Below are positions 6,126 through 6,311 of a DNA stretch of 6,311 nucleotides, in pieces. Made by a program: the position numbers and the translations under genes. Source of the stretch: Bifidobacteriaceae bacterium (GTDB lineage: Bacteria > Actinomycetota > Actinomycetes > Actinomycetales > WQXJ01); contig JAIRNM010000285.1 of assembly GCA_031258055.1 (NCBI GenBank), positions 1 through 6,311 on the forward strand, written 5' to 3'. Position 1 is the stretch's first letter, and every line of letters starts with the position of its first letter. Below the pieces are notes generated by a model, which was not told the DNA's origin, made no database searches, and saw nothing but the letters and a program-made list of their open reading frames with translations.

Positions 6126-6311
6126 TGGTGAAACCGCTGGTGGCCAGCGGTTTATCTGCGCGAACAGGTCGTCCGCGAGCAATGGGTTGTGGAATCGCTC
6201 GAACATGCCCCGGCCCTTGCGGAGTTGCCCGGTTGCCAGCCTCCGCGCGAGCTTCAGCACCTCCGGATCGGCGAGCAAAGTGGCCAGGTCTTGGGCGTCC
6301 TTGAAATGAAT
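6033..6311 (-). CDS. Unrecognised reading frame, cut by right edge; probably a gene remnant with scrambled C-terminus
   Basis: Ninety-two codons run from the window edge to a TAG lying inside the last bases of tRNA-Glu. Residues 1-56 look like real protein: a mixed charged/hydrophobic, helix-rich composition such as FKDAQDLATLLADPEVLKLA and GRGMFERFHNPLLADDLF. I do not recognise the family. From about residue 53 the frame crosses a strong hairpin, then the duplicated tRNA-Glu end (SSSD), then the antisense insert, where GPWFESG is a translation of a T-arm-like sequence, not genuine protein. The natural stop has therefore probably been lost, and the gene may be truncated or decayed. The start lies outside the window; a TTG at 6276-6278 is possible but unsupported. 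Alternatively the whole frame is fortuitous. Confidence 0.4.
   Translation of the reverse strand: MHFKDAQDLATLLADPEVLKLARRLATGQLRKGRGMFERFHNPLLADDLFAQINRWPPAVSPSSSDRAAIAKQCQQGRGPWFESGRGCDRRE
6131..6153. terminator. Perfect 10-bp hairpin, likely terminator of the tRNA operon (possibly bidirectional)
   Basis: AAACCGCTGG (6131-6140) and CCAGCGGTTT (6144-6153) pair perfectly around a TGG loop. The AAA start and TTT end make the signal similar on both strands. On the plus strand it follows the second tRNA-Glu 3'-end copy by 7 nt and the intact tRNA by 95 nt. The T-run is short (TTT, then ATCT). Confidence 0.6.

Noticed and set aside
1..6311. CRISPR array, complete insertion sequence or integrase
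   Set aside because: No regularly spaced repeats, no transposase-like or recombinase-like frame, and no long terminal inverted repeats were seen on either strand.

Overview
The window looks like chromosome from a GC-rich member of the Actinomycetota. The signs are a helicase N-terminus of the actinobacterial DUF3516 type, an FAH-family gene directly upstream of gltX (an order I recall from mycobacteria and relatives), a GluRS closely resembling the mycobacterial enzyme as I remember it, and tRNAs without an encoded CCA. I cannot place it below phylum.

Layout. Positions 1-548 (minus strand) hold the N-terminal third or less of a DExH-box helicase that runs off the left edge. A 32-bp divergent gap separates it from a plus-strand run: a class I SAM-dependent methyltransferase (581-1369), then after 106 bp a membrane-anchored PQQ-type beta-propeller protein with a long Ala/Pro-rich cytoplasmic tail (1476-3368), then after 10 bp an FAH-family protein (3379-4155), then after 6 bp glutamyl-tRNA synthetase gltX (4162-5643). 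A 214-bp gap without a credible gene carries a likely intrinsic terminator and a likely tRNA promoter. It is followed by tRNA-Gln(CUG) at 5858-5929 and tRNA-Glu(CUC) at 5963-6035. The right end (6036-6311) holds a duplicated tRNA-Glu 3' end, a strong hairpin, and an unrecognised minus-strand reading frame cut by the window edge.

How the parts fit. The best-supported functional unit is gltX with the two tRNAs. In bacteria lacking GlnRS, a non-discriminating GluRS charges both tRNA-Glu and tRNA-Gln, and GatCAB then amidates Glu-tRNA-Gln. Here the enzyme and one isoacceptor of each substrate lie together, and the tRNA-Gln has the U1-A72 pair and shorter D-loop expected of a GatCAB substrate. The FAH-family gene is probably co-transcribed with gltX but has no obvious biochemical link to it. 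The methyltransferase and propeller genes are ordinary chromosomal genes of unknown substrate or ligand.

The most unusual stretch is just downstream of tRNA-Glu. A 15-bp copy of its 3' end recurs 88 bp away, and a 10-bp-stem hairpin follows 7 nt after the second copy's discriminator base. This looks like the tRNA's original 3' end and terminator displaced by a short insert, as in the scar of a tRNA-targeting integrative element. I found no CRISPR array, complete mobile element or convincing new multi-gene system.
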